DNA of 52,133 bases from Vogesella fluminis (GTDB lineage: Bacteria > Pseudomonadota > Gammaproteobacteria > Burkholderiales > Chromobacteriaceae). The DNA lies in NCBI RefSeq assembly GCF_014652335.1, contig NZ_BMYP01000024.1, positions 1 to 52,133 of the forward strand, in the 5' to 3' direction. The notes beneath the pieces are model-generated. The model was not told the origin of the DNA. It made no database searches and saw nothing but the letters and a program-made list of their open reading frames with translations. The stretch's first letter is position 1. Each line of letters starts with the position of its first letter. Made by a program: the position numbers and the translations under genes. Shown one piece after another: positions 19,188 through 27,806 of this stretch.

Positions 19188-21239
19188 ATGGATATGAAGA
19201 GCTTATACCTGCTGATTGCGCTCTCACCTCTGGTGGGGTCGGTCATTGCAGGCCTGTTTGGATGGGCGATTGGTCGCCGTGCTGCACACGTTGTTACCAT
19301 TCTTGGCGTGGCAGTTTCGGCGGTTCTCTCGATTGGCGTACTGAAGGGCTTCCTTGACGGCAGCACCCAGGTATTCAATGCCCCTGTATACACTTGGTTG
19401 ACGGTCGGTGGTTTCGAGTTCTCCGTCGGCTTCCTCGTTGACTCGCTGACCGCGATGATGCTGGTGGTGGTGACCAGCGTGTCGCTGATGGTGCATATCT
19501 ACACCATCGGCTACATGCACGAAGACCCGGGTTACCAGCGCTTCTTCAGCTACATCTCGCTGTTTACCTTCTCGATGCTGATGCTGGTGATGTCCAACAA
19601 CTTCATCCAGCTGTTCTTTGGCTGGGAAGCGGTGGGTCTGGTCTCCTATCTGCTGATCGGCTTCTGGTTCAAGCGTCCAACCGCGATCTTCGCCAACCTG
19701 AAGGCCTTTCTGGTCAACCGCGTGGGGGACTTCGGCTTCCTGCTCGGTATCGGCCTGGTATTGGCCTATTTTGGCGGTTCGCTGAACTACAGCGACGTGT
19801 TCGCTGCGGCGCCAGCGTTGGCCAGCAAGACCATCCAGATCATCCCGGGCGTGGAATGGTCGCTGCTGACCGTGACCTGCATCCTGCTGTTCATCGGCGC
19901 GATGGGTAAGTCGGCGCAGTTCCCGCTGCATGTTTGGCTGCCGGACTCGATGGAGGGTCCGACTCCGATCTCCGCACTGATCCACGCTGCCACCATGGTG
20001 ACCGCCGGTATCTTCATGGTCTCGCGCATGAGCCCGCTGTTCGAAATGTCGGATACCGCACTGAACGTGGTGATGGTGGCCGGCTCGATTACCGCGCTGT
20101 TCATGGGTTTCCTGGGCGTGGTGCAGAACGATATCAAGCGCGTGGTGGCTTATTCCACCCTGTCGCAGCTGGGTTACATGACCGTGGCACTGGGCGCCTC
20201 CGCCTACTCGGTGGCCATGTTCCACGTGATGACGCATGCCTTCTTCAAGGCGCTGCTGTTCCTTGGCGCCGGTTCCGTGATCATGGGCATGCACCATGAC
20301 CAGGACATGCGTAACATGGGCGGCCTGCGCAAGTACATGCCGGTTACCTGGATCACCTCGCTGCTGGGTTCGCTGGCACTGATTGGTACTCCGTTCTTCT
20401 CCGGCTTCTACTCCAAGGATTCCATCATCCTGGCCGTGGAGCACAGTAACCTGGCGGCTTCCGGCTTTGCCTACTTTGCCGTGATCGCCGGCGTGTTCGT
20501 GACCGCGTTCTACTCTTTCCGCATGTACTTCCTGGTCTTCCACGGCAAGGAACGCTGGATGGAGAACCACGGTTCGCACCACGCCCATGAAGGCGATCAT
20601 GACGACGAAGAACCGTCCGATGACCACCACCATGGTCTGGGCCCGAACGACAAGCCGCACGAGTCGCCATGGGTGGTAACCCTGCCACTGGCACTGCTGG
20701 CAATTCCTTCGGTGCTGATCGGCTTCTTCGCCATCCATCCGCTGGTTGGTGGCGAGTTCTTCAACGGCGTGATTTTCACCAACCTGGAAGCGCATCCGGG
20801 TCTGGAGGCGGCAATGCATCATGCCCATGATGCGATGGCCATGGGTCTGCACGCCTTCATGACTCTGCCGTTCTGGTTGGCCGCAGCCGGTGTGGCACTG
20901 GCCTGGTTCTTCTATATGAAGGCGCCGCACATCCCGGCTTCCATCAAGCAGAAGTTCTCCGGCGTACACACGCTACTCGAGAACAAGTACTACATGGACG
21001 AGCTGTACTTCGCCGTGTTTGCCAACGGTTCGCGCGCACTGGGCACTTTCTTCTGGAAAGCCGGTGACATGCTGCTGATCGATGGCTTGCTGGTGAATGG
21101 CAGCGCCCGTCTGGTCGGCTCGGTATCCAGAGCGGTCCGCAAGCTGCAAACCGGTTTCATCTACAGCTACGCTGCGGTGATGATCATCGGGGTGCTGGTT
21201 CTGATGACGTACTGGTTCAAGCCGCTGATCCTCCGTTAA
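19188..21239 (+). CDS. nuoL: NADH-quinone oxidoreductase subunit L
   Basis: The product has 683 residues and is the distal antiporter-like proton-pumping subunit with many helices and a C-terminal lateral helix. Landmarks are NNFIQLFFGWEAVGLVSYLLIGFW, GAMGKSAQFPLHVWLPDSMEGPTPISALIHAATMV (read in parts) and VVAYSTLSQLGYM. A long soluble loop near residue 460 is unusually rich in His, Asp and Glu (HGSHHAHEGDHDDEEPSDDH onwards). No strong ribosome site precedes ATG 19188; ATG 19194 is an alternative. Confidence 0.96.
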   Translation: MDMKSLYLLIALSPLVGSVIAGLFGWAIGRRAAHVVTILGVAVSAVLSIGVLKGFLDGSTQVFNAPVYTWLTVGGFEFSVGFLVDSLTAMMLVVVTSVSLMVHIYTIGYMHEDPGYQRFFSYISLFTFSMLMLVMSNNFIQLFFGWEAVGLVSYLLIGFWFKRPTAIFANLKAFLVNRVGDFGFLLGIGLVLAYFGGSLNYSDVFAAAPALASKTIQIIPGVEWSLLTVTCILLFIGAMGKSAQFPLHVWLPDSMEGPTPISALIHAATMVTAGIFMVSRMSPLFEMSDTALNVVMVAGSITALFMGFLGVVQNDIKRVVAYSTLSQLGYMTVALGASAYSVAMFHVMTHAFFKALLFLGAGSVIMGMHHDQDMRNMGGLRKYMPVTWITSLLGSLALIGTPFFSGFYSKDSIILAVEHSNLAASGFAYFAVIAGVFVTAFYSFRMYFLVFHGKERWMENHGSHHAHEGDHDDEEPSDDHHHGLGPNDKPHESPWVVTLPLALLAIPSVLIGFFAIHPLVGGEFFNGVIFTNLEAHPGLEAAMHHAHDAMAMGLHAFMTLPFWLAAAGVALAWFFYMKAPHIPASIKQKFSGVHTLLENKYYMDELYFAVFANGSRALGTFFWKAGDMLLIDGLLVNGSARLVGSVSRAVRKLQTGFIYSYAAVMIIGVLVLMTYWFKPLILR

Positions 21240-21280
21240 GGATCGGTACCGGAATCGATATAACAAATTAGGTTCTCGAT

Positions 21281-22777
21281 ATGTTTGCTAATCCTTTGAG
21301 TCTGGTGATCTGGACCCCCATCGTAGCCGGCCTGCTGGTGCTGGCGACCGGTGGCGACCAGCGCGCACCGCTGGCGCGCTGGCTGGCGCTGGCTGGTGGC
21401 GTGCTGGGGTTCCTGGTGTCGCTCCCGTTGTTTACGCAGTTCGACAACCTGCATGGCGGCATGCAGTTTGTCGAAAACATGCCGTGGATCGAATCCCTCG
21501 GTATCAACTATCACTTGGGGGTGGACGGCATCTCGATGCTGTTCATCGTGCTGAACAGCTTCACTACGCTGATGGTGATCCTGGCCGGCTGGGAGGTGAT
21601 CCAGAAGCGCACCGCGCAGTACATGGCCGCGTTCCTGATCATGTCCGGCCTGATCAACGGCGCCTTCGCGGCGCTGGACGCGATCCTGTTCTACGTGTTC
21701 TTCGAGGGCATGCTGATCCCGATGTACCTGATCATCGGTGTGTGGGGCGGTCCGCGTCGCGTTTACGCTTCGATCAAGTTCTTTCTGTACACTCTGCTGG
21801 GTTCGCTGCTGATGCTGGTGGCGTTCATCTACCTGTACTTCCAGGCCGGCAACAGCTTTGACATCCAGGCCTTCCAGGCACTGAAGCAGATCCCGATGCA
21901 GGTGCAGATCCTGCTGTTCATCGCCTTCTTCCTGTCGTTTGCGGTGAAGGTGCCGATGTGGCCGGTGCACACCTGGTTGCCGGATGCCCACGTAGAGGCG
22001 CCAACCGGTGGTTCCATGGTGCTGGCGGCGATCACGCTGAAGATCGGTGCGTACGGCTTCCTGCGGTTTGCACTGCCTATCGTGCCGGATGCGTCGATCG
22101 AGCTGGCCCCGATCATGATCGGCCTGTCGCTGGTAGCGGTGGTGTACATTGGTCTGGTGGCACTGGTGCAGACCGATATGAAGAAACTGGTGGCCTACTC
22201 CTCCATCTCGCACATGGGCTTCGTGACGCTGGGCATGTTCCTGTTCACCGGCAGCCAGATGAATGCGTGGGCGGTGGAAGGTGCACTGGTACAGATGGTG
22301 TCGCACGGCTTCGTCTCCGCCGCGATGTTCTTCTGCATCGGCGTGATGTATGACCGCGTGCACAGCCGCAACATCGCCGACTACGGCGGTGTCGCCAACA
22401 AGATGCCGATTTTCGCCGCCTTCATGATGCTGTTCGGCATGGCCAACTCCGGTCTGCCTGCCACTTCCGGCTTCGTCGGCGAATTCATGGTGATCATGGG
22501 CGCGGTGCAGGTGAACTTCCTGGTTGCCGCACTGGCTGCCACCACCCTGATCTTCGGTGCCGCCTACACCCTGTGGATGTACAAGCGCGTGATCTTTGGT
22601 GATGTGAACAACCACCATGTCGAAGAGATGAAGGACGTCAACAAGCGTGAATTCCTGATTCTGGTGATCCTGGCCGTGACCGTACTGGGCATGGGTCTGT
22701 ACCCGCAGCTGTTCGTTGAGAAGATGCACCTGTCTGTCAATGAACTGATCGCGCACGTTGCGCAAAGCAAGCTCTAA
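21281..22777 (+). CDS. nuoM: NADH-quinone oxidoreductase subunit M
   Basis: The product has 498 residues with about 14 helices. It is the middle antiporter-like proton pump. Landmarks are YHLGVDGISMLFIVLNSF, FFEGMLIPMYLIIGVWGG with its key glutamate, VKVPMWPVHTWLPDAHVEAP with the pumping lysine, and VAYSSISHMGFV. It lies 41 bases after nuoL. Confidence 0.97.
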   Translation: MFANPLSLVIWTPIVAGLLVLATGGDQRAPLARWLALAGGVLGFLVSLPLFTQFDNLHGGMQFVENMPWIESLGINYHLGVDGISMLFIVLNSFTTLMVILAGWEVIQKRTAQYMAAFLIMSGLINGAFAALDAILFYVFFEGMLIPMYLIIGVWGGPRRVYASIKFFLYTLLGSLLMLVAFIYLYFQAGNSFDIQAFQALKQIPMQVQILLFIAFFLSFAVKVPMWPVHTWLPDAHVEAPTGGSMVLAAITLKIGAYGFLRFALPIVPDASIELAPIMIGLSLVAVVYIGLVALVQTDMKKLVAYSSISHMGFVTLGMFLFTGSQMNAWAVEGALVQMVSHGFVSAAMFFCIGVMYDRVHSRNIADYGGVANKMPIFAAFMMLFGMANSGLPATSGFVGEFMVIMGAVQVNFLVAALAATTLIFGAAYTLWMYKRVIFGDVNNHHVEEMKDVNKREFLILVILAVTVLGMGLYPQLFVEKMHLSVNELIAHVAQSKL

Positions 22778-22797
22778 GAGGCCACAAGGAATACGAA

Positions 22798-24252
22798 ATG
22801 AATTGGGCTGATCTCAATCTGATGCCGGCTTTGCCAGAGATGTTCCTGCTGGGGGCTCTGTCGGTAATCCTCATTCTTGACCTGTTTATCCCGGACGCCA
22901 AGCGCGGCATCACCTACGCACTGTCGCTGCTGACACTGCTGGTTTGTGCCGTGATCCAGGTTTCCACTTTCGAGCCGTTCGCCACCATTACCCTCAGTGG
23001 CATGTTTGTCGATGATCCGCTGTCGGACATCGTCAAGGTGGCGATGTACGGCGTGACGGCACTGGTGCTGGTTTACACCCGCCAGTACGTCAAGGACCGC
23101 GGCCTGTTCAAGGGTGAATATTTCACCCTGACCCTGTTCGCCCTGCTGGGCATGAACCTGATGGTGTCGGCCAGCAACTTCGTCAGCCTGTACCTGGGCC
23201 TGGAACTGCTGTCGCTATCGCTGTACTCGCTGATCGCGCTGCAGCGTGAGTCCGGTCGTGCCATCGAAGCCGCGATGAAGTACTTCGTGCTCGGCGCGCT
23301 GGCTTCCGGCCTGCTGCTGTACGGGGTCTCGATGGTGTACGGTGCCACCGGTTCGCTGGAACTGGCCAAGGTGGCTCAGGCGATCGCCTCGGGCAGCGCC
23401 AACCAGACGCTGCTGGTCTTCGGCCTGGTGTTCATCGTGGCCGGTCTCGCGTTCAAGCTGGGCGCGGTACCGTTCCACATGTGGGTACCTGACGTTTACC
23501 AGGGCTCGTCCACCGCGATGACGCTGATGATCGGTGCCGCACCGAAACTGGCGGCCTTCGTATTCGTGATCCGCATCCTGGTGCAGGGTCTGGGCGAAAT
23601 GGTGGCCGACTGGCAGGGCATGCTGGTGATTCTGGCGGTGCTGTCGATGGCCATCGGTAACCTGACCGCCATTGCGCAGACCAACCTCAAGCGCATGCTG
23701 GCCTACTCGACCATCTCGCACATGGGTTTCCTGCTGCTGGGCCTGATCGCCGGCAATGCCGAAGGCTACTCCGCTGCACTGTTCTACGTGATCGTTTACG
23801 TGCTGACCTCGCTGGCCGGTTTCGGCATCCTGCTGGGCCTGTCGCGTGCCGGTTTCGAGTGCGAGACACTGGACGACCTGAAGGGCCTCAACGGCCGCAA
23901 CAGCTGGTATGCGCTGCTGATGCTGCTGGCACTGTTCTCGATGGCAGGTATCCCGCCACTGGCCGGCTTCTACGCCAAGTTTGCGGTGATCCAGTCCATC
24001 GTCAACATCAACCTGCTGTGGCTGGCGATCGTGGCGGTGATGATGTCGCTGATCGGTGCCTTCTACTACCTGCGTGTGGTCAAGGTAATGTATTTCGATG
24101 ACGTGCAGGATCACAGCCCGATCACCATCTCCGGTGACATGAAGCTGATACTGTCGCTCAATGCCATCGCCCTGCTGGTGCTGGGTATGATGCCGGAGCG
24201 CCTGATTGCGATGTGTGTCGAAGCGATGCAACAATCCCTCGTCATCCTGTAA
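22798..24252 (+). CDS. nuoN: NADH-quinone oxidoreductase subunit N
   Basis: The product has 484 residues with about 14 helices and is the third antiporter-like subunit. Landmarks are LYLGLELLSLSLYSLIAL with its glutamate, FKLGAVPFHMWVPDVYQG with the lysine, and MLAYSTISHMGFLLLG. It is the last complex I gene, followed by the DUF2818 gene after 9 bases. Confidence 0.97.
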   Translation: MNWADLNLMPALPEMFLLGALSVILILDLFIPDAKRGITYALSLLTLLVCAVIQVSTFEPFATITLSGMFVDDPLSDIVKVAMYGVTALVLVYTRQYVKDRGLFKGEYFTLTLFALLGMNLMVSASNFVSLYLGLELLSLSLYSLIALQRESGRAIEAAMKYFVLGALASGLLLYGVSMVYGATGSLELAKVAQAIASGSANQTLLVFGLVFIVAGLAFKLGAVPFHMWVPDVYQGSSTAMTLMIGAAPKLAAFVFVIRILVQGLGEMVADWQGMLVILAVLSMAIGNLTAIAQTNLKRMLAYSTISHMGFLLLGLIAGNAEGYSAALFYVIVYVLTSLAGFGILLGLSRAGFECETLDDLKGLNGRNSWYALLMLLALFSMAGIPPLAGFYAKFAVIQSIVNINLLWLAIVAVMMSLIGAFYYLRVVKVMYFDDVQDHSPITISGDMKLILSLNAIALLVLGMMPERLIAMCVEAMQQSLVIL

Positions 24253-24261
24253 GGAAACAGC

Positions 24262-24558
24262 ATGGAAGCCAGCGTCATCACCCTGTTACTGCTCGCGTTT
24301 GTTGCGGCCAACCTGCCATTCATGACCCGGCGCATCGCCGGCGTCTGGCAGGTCGCCAACAAGCACTTCGGCTGGCAGTTGCTGGAGCTGGTGGCGCTGT
24401 ACCTGCTGTTGGGGGGGCTGGCGCAGCTGCTGGAAGGCCGCCATTCGCCGGTACACGTGCAGAAGTGGCAGTTTTACGTCACTACCCTGGCACTGTTCCT
24501 GGTATTCGCATTCCCCGGCTTCATCGGGCGCTACTTCTGGAAAAAACGCGGCATCTGA
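24262..24558 (+). CDS. DUF2818 family membrane protein
   Basis: The product has 98 residues with three predicted helices (about residues 5-20, 40-57 and 72-90). It matches the small DUF2818 proteins that follow nuoN in many betaproteobacteria (ANLPFMTRR near the start, QKWQFYVTTLALFLVFAFPGFIGRYFWKK at the end, read in parts). The function is unknown. Close spacing to nuoN suggests co-transcription and perhaps a role in complex I assembly or stability, which is inference. A near copy of the 13-base word (TGCGGCCAACCTG) is at 24303-24315. Confidence 0.9.
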   Translation: MEASVITLLLLAFVAANLPFMTRRIAGVWQVANKHFGWQLLELVALYLLLGGLAQLLEGRHSPVHVQKWQFYVTTLALFLVFAFPGFIGRYFWKKRGI

Positions 24559-24575
24559 GCTGCTGTACGGCGCCA

Positions 24576-24611
24576 CAAGAACGCCACGATCCGATCGTGG
24601 CGTTCTTGTTT
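24576..24611 (+). terminator. Terminator of the nuo operon
   Basis: CAAGAACGCCACGATC (24576-24591) is the reverse complement of GATCGTGGCGTTCTTG (24593-24608), followed by a short T stretch. A very stable stem just behind the DUF2818 gene. Confidence 0.8.
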
Positions 24612-24739
24612 GCATGTACCCTCGGCGCATCATGCAGGGGAGGACTATGGCCGGTCACACAGGCAGCATAAGTGGTGCCGGTTATTTACTTAGCCAAAAC
24701 CGTACCAAGTGAAAGCTGGAGTGATTTACTCGGCTTTGC

Positions 24740-24776
24740 TATAGTCCGTTCCGTTGTATTGATCCATTGATCAATA
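24740..24776 (+). promoter_or_regulatory. Promoter -10 and operator-like inverted repeat of the ABC transporter genes
   Basis: TATAGT (24740-24745) is a good -10 box. Just downstream, TATTGATC (24757-24764) and GATCAATA (24769-24776) form an inverted repeat with a four-base spacer in the likely 5' leader, 20 bases before the next ATG. It could bind a repressor; which one cannot be told from the sequence. Confidence 0.4.
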
Positions 24777-24796
24777 ATCAGAAGGAATAAGCAATC

Positions 24797-25576
24797 ATGA
24801 AAAAGACCTTACTCACCCTGACGCTGCTGGGCGTTGCGGCCAACGTTTACGCTGCCGACCTGCTGGACACCGTGCAGCAGCGCGGCACGCTGAAGATCGC
24901 GCTGGAAGGCACCTACCCGCCGTTCAACTTCAAGGACAAGGATCAGAAGCTGACCGGTTTCGAGGTGGAGCTGGGCGCGGCACTGGCGCAGAAGCTGAAG
25001 CTGAAGCCGGAATTCATCACCGGCGAGTGGAGCGGCCTGCTGGCCGGCCTGCAGGGCGGCAAGTTCGACGTGGTGCTGAACCAGGTGTCGATCACCGACA
25101 AGCGCAAGGAAGTGTTCGACTTCTCGCAGCCGTACACCCTCTCCAGCGCGCAGCTGATCGTGCGCAAGAACGAGAAGCGCAGCTTCAAGAGCCTGGCCGA
25201 CCTCGCCGGCAAGAAGATGGGCGTGACCCAGGGCAGCAACTACGCCGAGATGGTGAAGGCGCAGGGCGGTATCGAGTCCAAGTTCTACCCGTCGGCCGCG
25301 GAAATCTTCCAGGATCTGGCCACCGGCCGCATCGATGCCGGCATCAACGACAGCCTGCTGATCCCGTTCGCGATCAAGGAAGCCAAGCTGCCGCTGAAGG
25401 CAGGCGCCGCGGTGGGCAGTGCGACGCAAATGGGCATCCCGTTTGCCAAGGGCAATCCGAAGTTCAAGGTGGCGCTGGACGGCGCGCTGAATGCCTTGCA
25501 CAAGGACGGCAGCTTCAAGAAAATCTCGGTGAAGTGGTTCGGCATCGACGTATCGAAGGCGCCGGGCGCACGCTGA
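24797..25576 (+). CDS. Amino-acid ABC transporter substrate-binding protein (cystine-type)
   Basis: The product has 259 residues. A signal peptide of about 19 residues (LTLLGVAANVYA then AD) directs it to the periplasm; there is no lipobox cysteine. It belongs to the SBP_bac_3 family, with EGTYPPFNFKDKDQKLTGFEVE, the ligand-binding FDVVLNQVSITDKRKEVFDFSQPY and GVTQGSNY visible in parts. Similarity to FliY/TcyJ-type cystine binders is suggested by these segments and by the PLP enzyme downstream. AAGGA sits 9 bases before the ATG. The signal-peptide codons include a copy of TGCGGCCAACGTT (24835-24847). Confidence 0.88.
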   Translation: MKKTLLTLTLLGVAANVYAADLLDTVQQRGTLKIALEGTYPPFNFKDKDQKLTGFEVELGAALAQKLKLKPEFITGEWSGLLAGLQGGKFDVVLNQVSITDKRKEVFDFSQPYTLSSAQLIVRKNEKRSFKSLADLAGKKMGVTQGSNYAEMVKAQGGIESKFYPSAAEIFQDLATGRIDAGINDSLLIPFAIKEAKLPLKAGAAVGSATQMGIPFAKGNPKFKVALDGALNALHKDGSFKKISVKWFGIDVSKAPGAR

Positions 25577-25594
25577 GCGCTGCGGCCAACCTTG

Positions 25595-25621
25595 ACGCCT
25601 CCGCCAGTCGCGGAGGCGTTT
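25595..25621 (+). terminator. Hairpin between binding protein and permease
   Basis: ACGCCTCCGC (25595-25604) pairs with GCGGAGGCGT (25610-25619), with a weak T tract. It follows a copy of the 13-base word at 25581-25593. It may reduce read-through into the permease gene. Confidence 0.6.
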
Positions 25622-25639
25622 GTATTTGAAGGATGAATG

Positions 25640-26299
25640 ATGGAATGGCTTGAGTTGGCAATGACTGCCGCCCCGGTGCTGATGACCGGGGTCGGCTATA
25701 CCTTGCTGTTCGCGGTCTCGGCGATGGTGCTGGGCCTGACGCTGGGCTTCGCCGTGGCGCTGGTGCGCATCGCGCAGGTGCCGCTGCTGTCGCAGCTGGC
25801 GGCGCTGTACGTCAGCCTGATGCGCGGCACGCCGCTGCTGGTGCAGATTTTTGTCATCTACTACGGCCTGCCCAGCGTCGGCATCGAGTTCGAGCCGGTC
25901 ACCGCCGGCATTCTGGCGCTGACGCTGAACGTGGCCGCCTACCTGTCGGAGAGCCTGCGCGGCGCGATGGCCGGCATCGAGCGCGGGCAGTGGGACGCGG
26001 CATTGTCGCTGGGCCTGGGCTGGTGGCCTGCGGTGCGCTTCGTCATCGCGCCGCAGGCGGTACGGCTGGCGGTGCCCAGCCTCGCCAACAGCCTGATCTC
26101 GCTGATCAAGGACACCTCGCTGGTGTCGGTGATCACCGTCTCCGAGCTGATGATGGTGACCAAGGACCTGATCGCGCAGACTTTCCAGCCGCTGCCGCTG
26201 TACCTGATGGCGGCGGCGATCTACTGGGTGTTGAGCGCGCTGTTCGAACAGGTGCAGCAACGGGTGGAGCGCCACTTCGGCCACGCCCACGCCCGCTGA
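25640..26299 (+). CDS. Amino-acid ABC transporter permease
   Basis: The product has 219 residues with about five membrane helices. It is a HisM/YecS-type permease: GVGYTLLFAVSAMVLGLTLGF at the start, LMRGTPLLVQIFVIYYGLP, and the EAA loop in AALSLGLGWWPAVRFVIAPQAVRLAVPSL. ATG 25640 is preferred over the adjacent ATG 25637 because GAAGGA at 25628-25633 gives better spacing. It acts with the preceding binding protein. No ATP-binding subunit is encoded here, so it must use one from elsewhere. Confidence 0.9.
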   Translation: MEWLELAMTAAPVLMTGVGYTLLFAVSAMVLGLTLGFAVALVRIAQVPLLSQLAALYVSLMRGTPLLVQIFVIYYGLPSVGIEFEPVTAGILALTLNVAAYLSESLRGAMAGIERGQWDAALSLGLGWWPAVRFVIAPQAVRLAVPSLANSLISLIKDTSLVSVITVSELMMVTKDLIAQTFQPLPLYLMAAAIYWVLSALFEQVQQRVERHFGHAHAR

Positions 26300-26336
26300 C
26301 GCGCCCCATGCGGCCATGAGCGAAACGAGGGATACC

Positions 26337-27482
26337 ATGAAATTTGCCACCAAGGCGATCCACGCTGGTTTTGACTACCACCAGCACAACCGCGCGGTGA
26401 TGCCGCCGATCTACCAGACCTCCGCCTTTGCCCACGACGCGGTGGGCGAGTCGCTGGAATTCGCCTACGCCCGCACCGGCACCCCGACACGGGCGGCGCT
26501 GGAGGCCAACTTCGCGGCGCTGGAAGACGCGGCGCACGGCCTCGCCTTCGCCAGCGGCATGGCGGCGATCGACGCGGTGCTGCGCGCCACGCTGGGGCCC
26601 GGCGACGAGGTGATCGCGGTGGCCGACCTGTACGGCGGCGCCTACCGCATCCTCGACAAGGTGCTGGCGGTGCAGGGCATCAAGGTGACCTTTGCCGACC
26701 TGTCCGCTGCGGCCAACCTTGAGGCCGTCATCAGCAGCAACACCCGGTTGCTGTGGCTGGAGACGCCGACCAACCCGCTGCTGGGCATGGTCGACATCGC
26801 CGCGCTGGCGGCAATCGCGCACGGCCACGGGGCGGTGGTGGCGGTGGACAACACCTTCGCCACGCCCTACCTGCAGAACCCGCTGAACCAGGGCGCCGAC
26901 ATCGTGGTGCACTCCGCCACCAAGTACCTCGGCGGCCACTCCGACGTGCTGCTGGGGCTGGTGGCGGTCAACGACGCGGCGCTGTTCAAGGCGATCAAGT
27001 TCATCCAGAACGCCGCCGGTGCGGTACCGGGGCCGCAGGACTGTTTCCTGACCCTGCGCGGCATCAAGACGCTGGCGCTGCGCATGGAGCGGCACTGTGA
27101 CAACGCCGAGAAGGTGGCCGCCTTCCTGCAGGGCCATCCGGCGATCGACAAGGTGTTCTTCCCCGGCCTGCCCGAACACCCGGGCCACGAACTGGCCAAA
27201 CGCCAGATGCGCCGCTTTGGTGGCATCGTCACCGTGTACCTGAAGGAAGACAGCCGCGCCGCCGCCAGCCGCGTCGCCAGCCGGCTGCAGCTGTTTCTGC
27301 TGGCGGAGTCGCTGGGCGGGGTGGAGTCGCTGGTCAACCACAGCTACACCATGTCGCACGGCGGCATGCCGCCGGAGCAGAAGGCGGCGCTGGGTATCCG
27401 CGAGGGCCAGCTGCGCTTGTCGATCGGCATCGAGGACATCGACGACATCCTCGCCGACCTGGCGCAGGCGCTGGTGGACTGA
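26337..27482 (+). CDS. PLP-dependent trans-sulfuration enzyme (cystathionine gamma-synthase/lyase family)
   Basis: The product has 381 residues, normal for the Cys/Met metabolism PLP family. The PLP lysine is Lys196 in HSATKYLGGHSD; YARTGTPTR (tyrosine/arginine phosphate contacts), FASGMAAIDA and ETPTNPLLGMVD are also visible. Members make or break cystathionine and may degrade cystine. Which reaction this one carries out cannot be decided from motifs; next to a cystine-type importer a lyase/desulfhydrase role is attractive. The start MKFATKAIHAGF at 26337 has AGGG 6 bases upstream; an upstream ATG (26316) lacks that. A copy of the 13-base word is at 26708-26720. Confidence 0.9.
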   Translation: MKFATKAIHAGFDYHQHNRAVMPPIYQTSAFAHDAVGESLEFAYARTGTPTRAALEANFAALEDAAHGLAFASGMAAIDAVLRATLGPGDEVIAVADLYGGAYRILDKVLAVQGIKVTFADLSAAANLEAVISSNTRLLWLETPTNPLLGMVDIAALAAIAHGHGAVVAVDNTFATPYLQNPLNQGADIVVHSATKYLGGHSDVLLGLVAVNDAALFKAIKFIQNAAGAVPGPQDCFLTLRGIKTLALRMERHCDNAEKVAAFLQGHPAIDKVFFPGLPEHPGHELAKRQMRRFGGIVTVYLKEDSRAAASRVASRLQLFLLAESLGGVESLVNHSYTMSHGGMPPEQKAALGIREGQLRLSIGIEDIDDILADLAQALVD

Positions 27483-27493
27483 GCCGTATCATT

Positions 27494-27540
27494 GCCGCTT
27501 GAACGACAAGGCCACGCCCATCGGGCGTGGCCTTGTGCTT
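27494..27540 (+). repeat. Direct repeat copy 1 with terminator hairpin
   Basis: A 47-base block repeated exactly at 27663-27709. It holds a 14-bp stem, 27506-27519 (ACAAGGCCACGCCC) with 27523-27536, and ends GCTT. It acts as the terminator of the trans-sulfuration gene. Immediately behind is the palindrome TGCGGCCAACGTTGGCCGCA (27547-27566). Confidence 0.9.
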
Positions 27541-27546
27541 TGCGGC

Positions 27547-27566
27547 TGCGGCCAACGTTGGCCGCA
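27547..27566. repeat. Palindrome of the 13-base word (head to head)
   Basis: TGCGGCCAACGTTGGCCGCA, a perfect 20-base palindrome made of two overlapping copies of TGCGGCCAACGTT on opposite strands. Confidence 0.85.
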
Positions 27567-27612
27567 AGGCGCTTGCCTGAGCCGCGCCGCGTTGGTGTCG
27601 ATGACATAGGCA

Positions 27613-27639
27613 GCCCGGATGCACTGCGCTTATCCGGGC
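27613..27639. repeat. REP-like palindrome
   Basis: GCCCGGAT (27613-27620) and ATCCGGGC (27632-27639) enclose an 11-base loop ending in CGCTT. The shape resembles repetitive extragenic palindromes in other proteobacteria. Only one copy is in the window, so the repeat status is unproven. Confidence 0.4.
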
Positions 27640-27662
27640 CAAGCTGACTGAGCCGGACTATG

Positions 27663-27709
27663 GCCGCTTGAACGACAAGGCCACGCCCATCGGGCGTGGC
27701 CTTGTGCTT
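27663..27709 (+). repeat. Direct repeat copy 2 with terminator hairpin
   Basis: Exact second copy of the 47-base block at 27494-27540, with the same 14-bp stem (27675-27688 with 27692-27705). It is followed by TGCGACCAACCTTGGTCGCA (27716-27735), a diverged form of the palindrome behind copy 1 with compensating changes in both arms. Confidence 0.9.
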
Positions 27710-27752
27710 TTCGGCTGCGACCAACCTTGGTCGCAGCCCAGTCCGGGAAAAC

Positions 27753-27782
27753 AAAAGCCACGCTCTTGAGCGTGGCTTTTTT
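27753..27782 (-). terminator. Terminator of the GlcG/HbpS-like gene
   Basis: AAAAGCCACGCTC (27753-27765) pairs with GAGCGTGGCTTTT (27768-27780). A and T runs on both sides make it usable in both directions. It lies about 25 bases beyond the stop at 27807. Confidence 0.8.
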
Positions 27783-27806
27783 CATGCTGCGAAACGCTGG
27801 CTGGGC

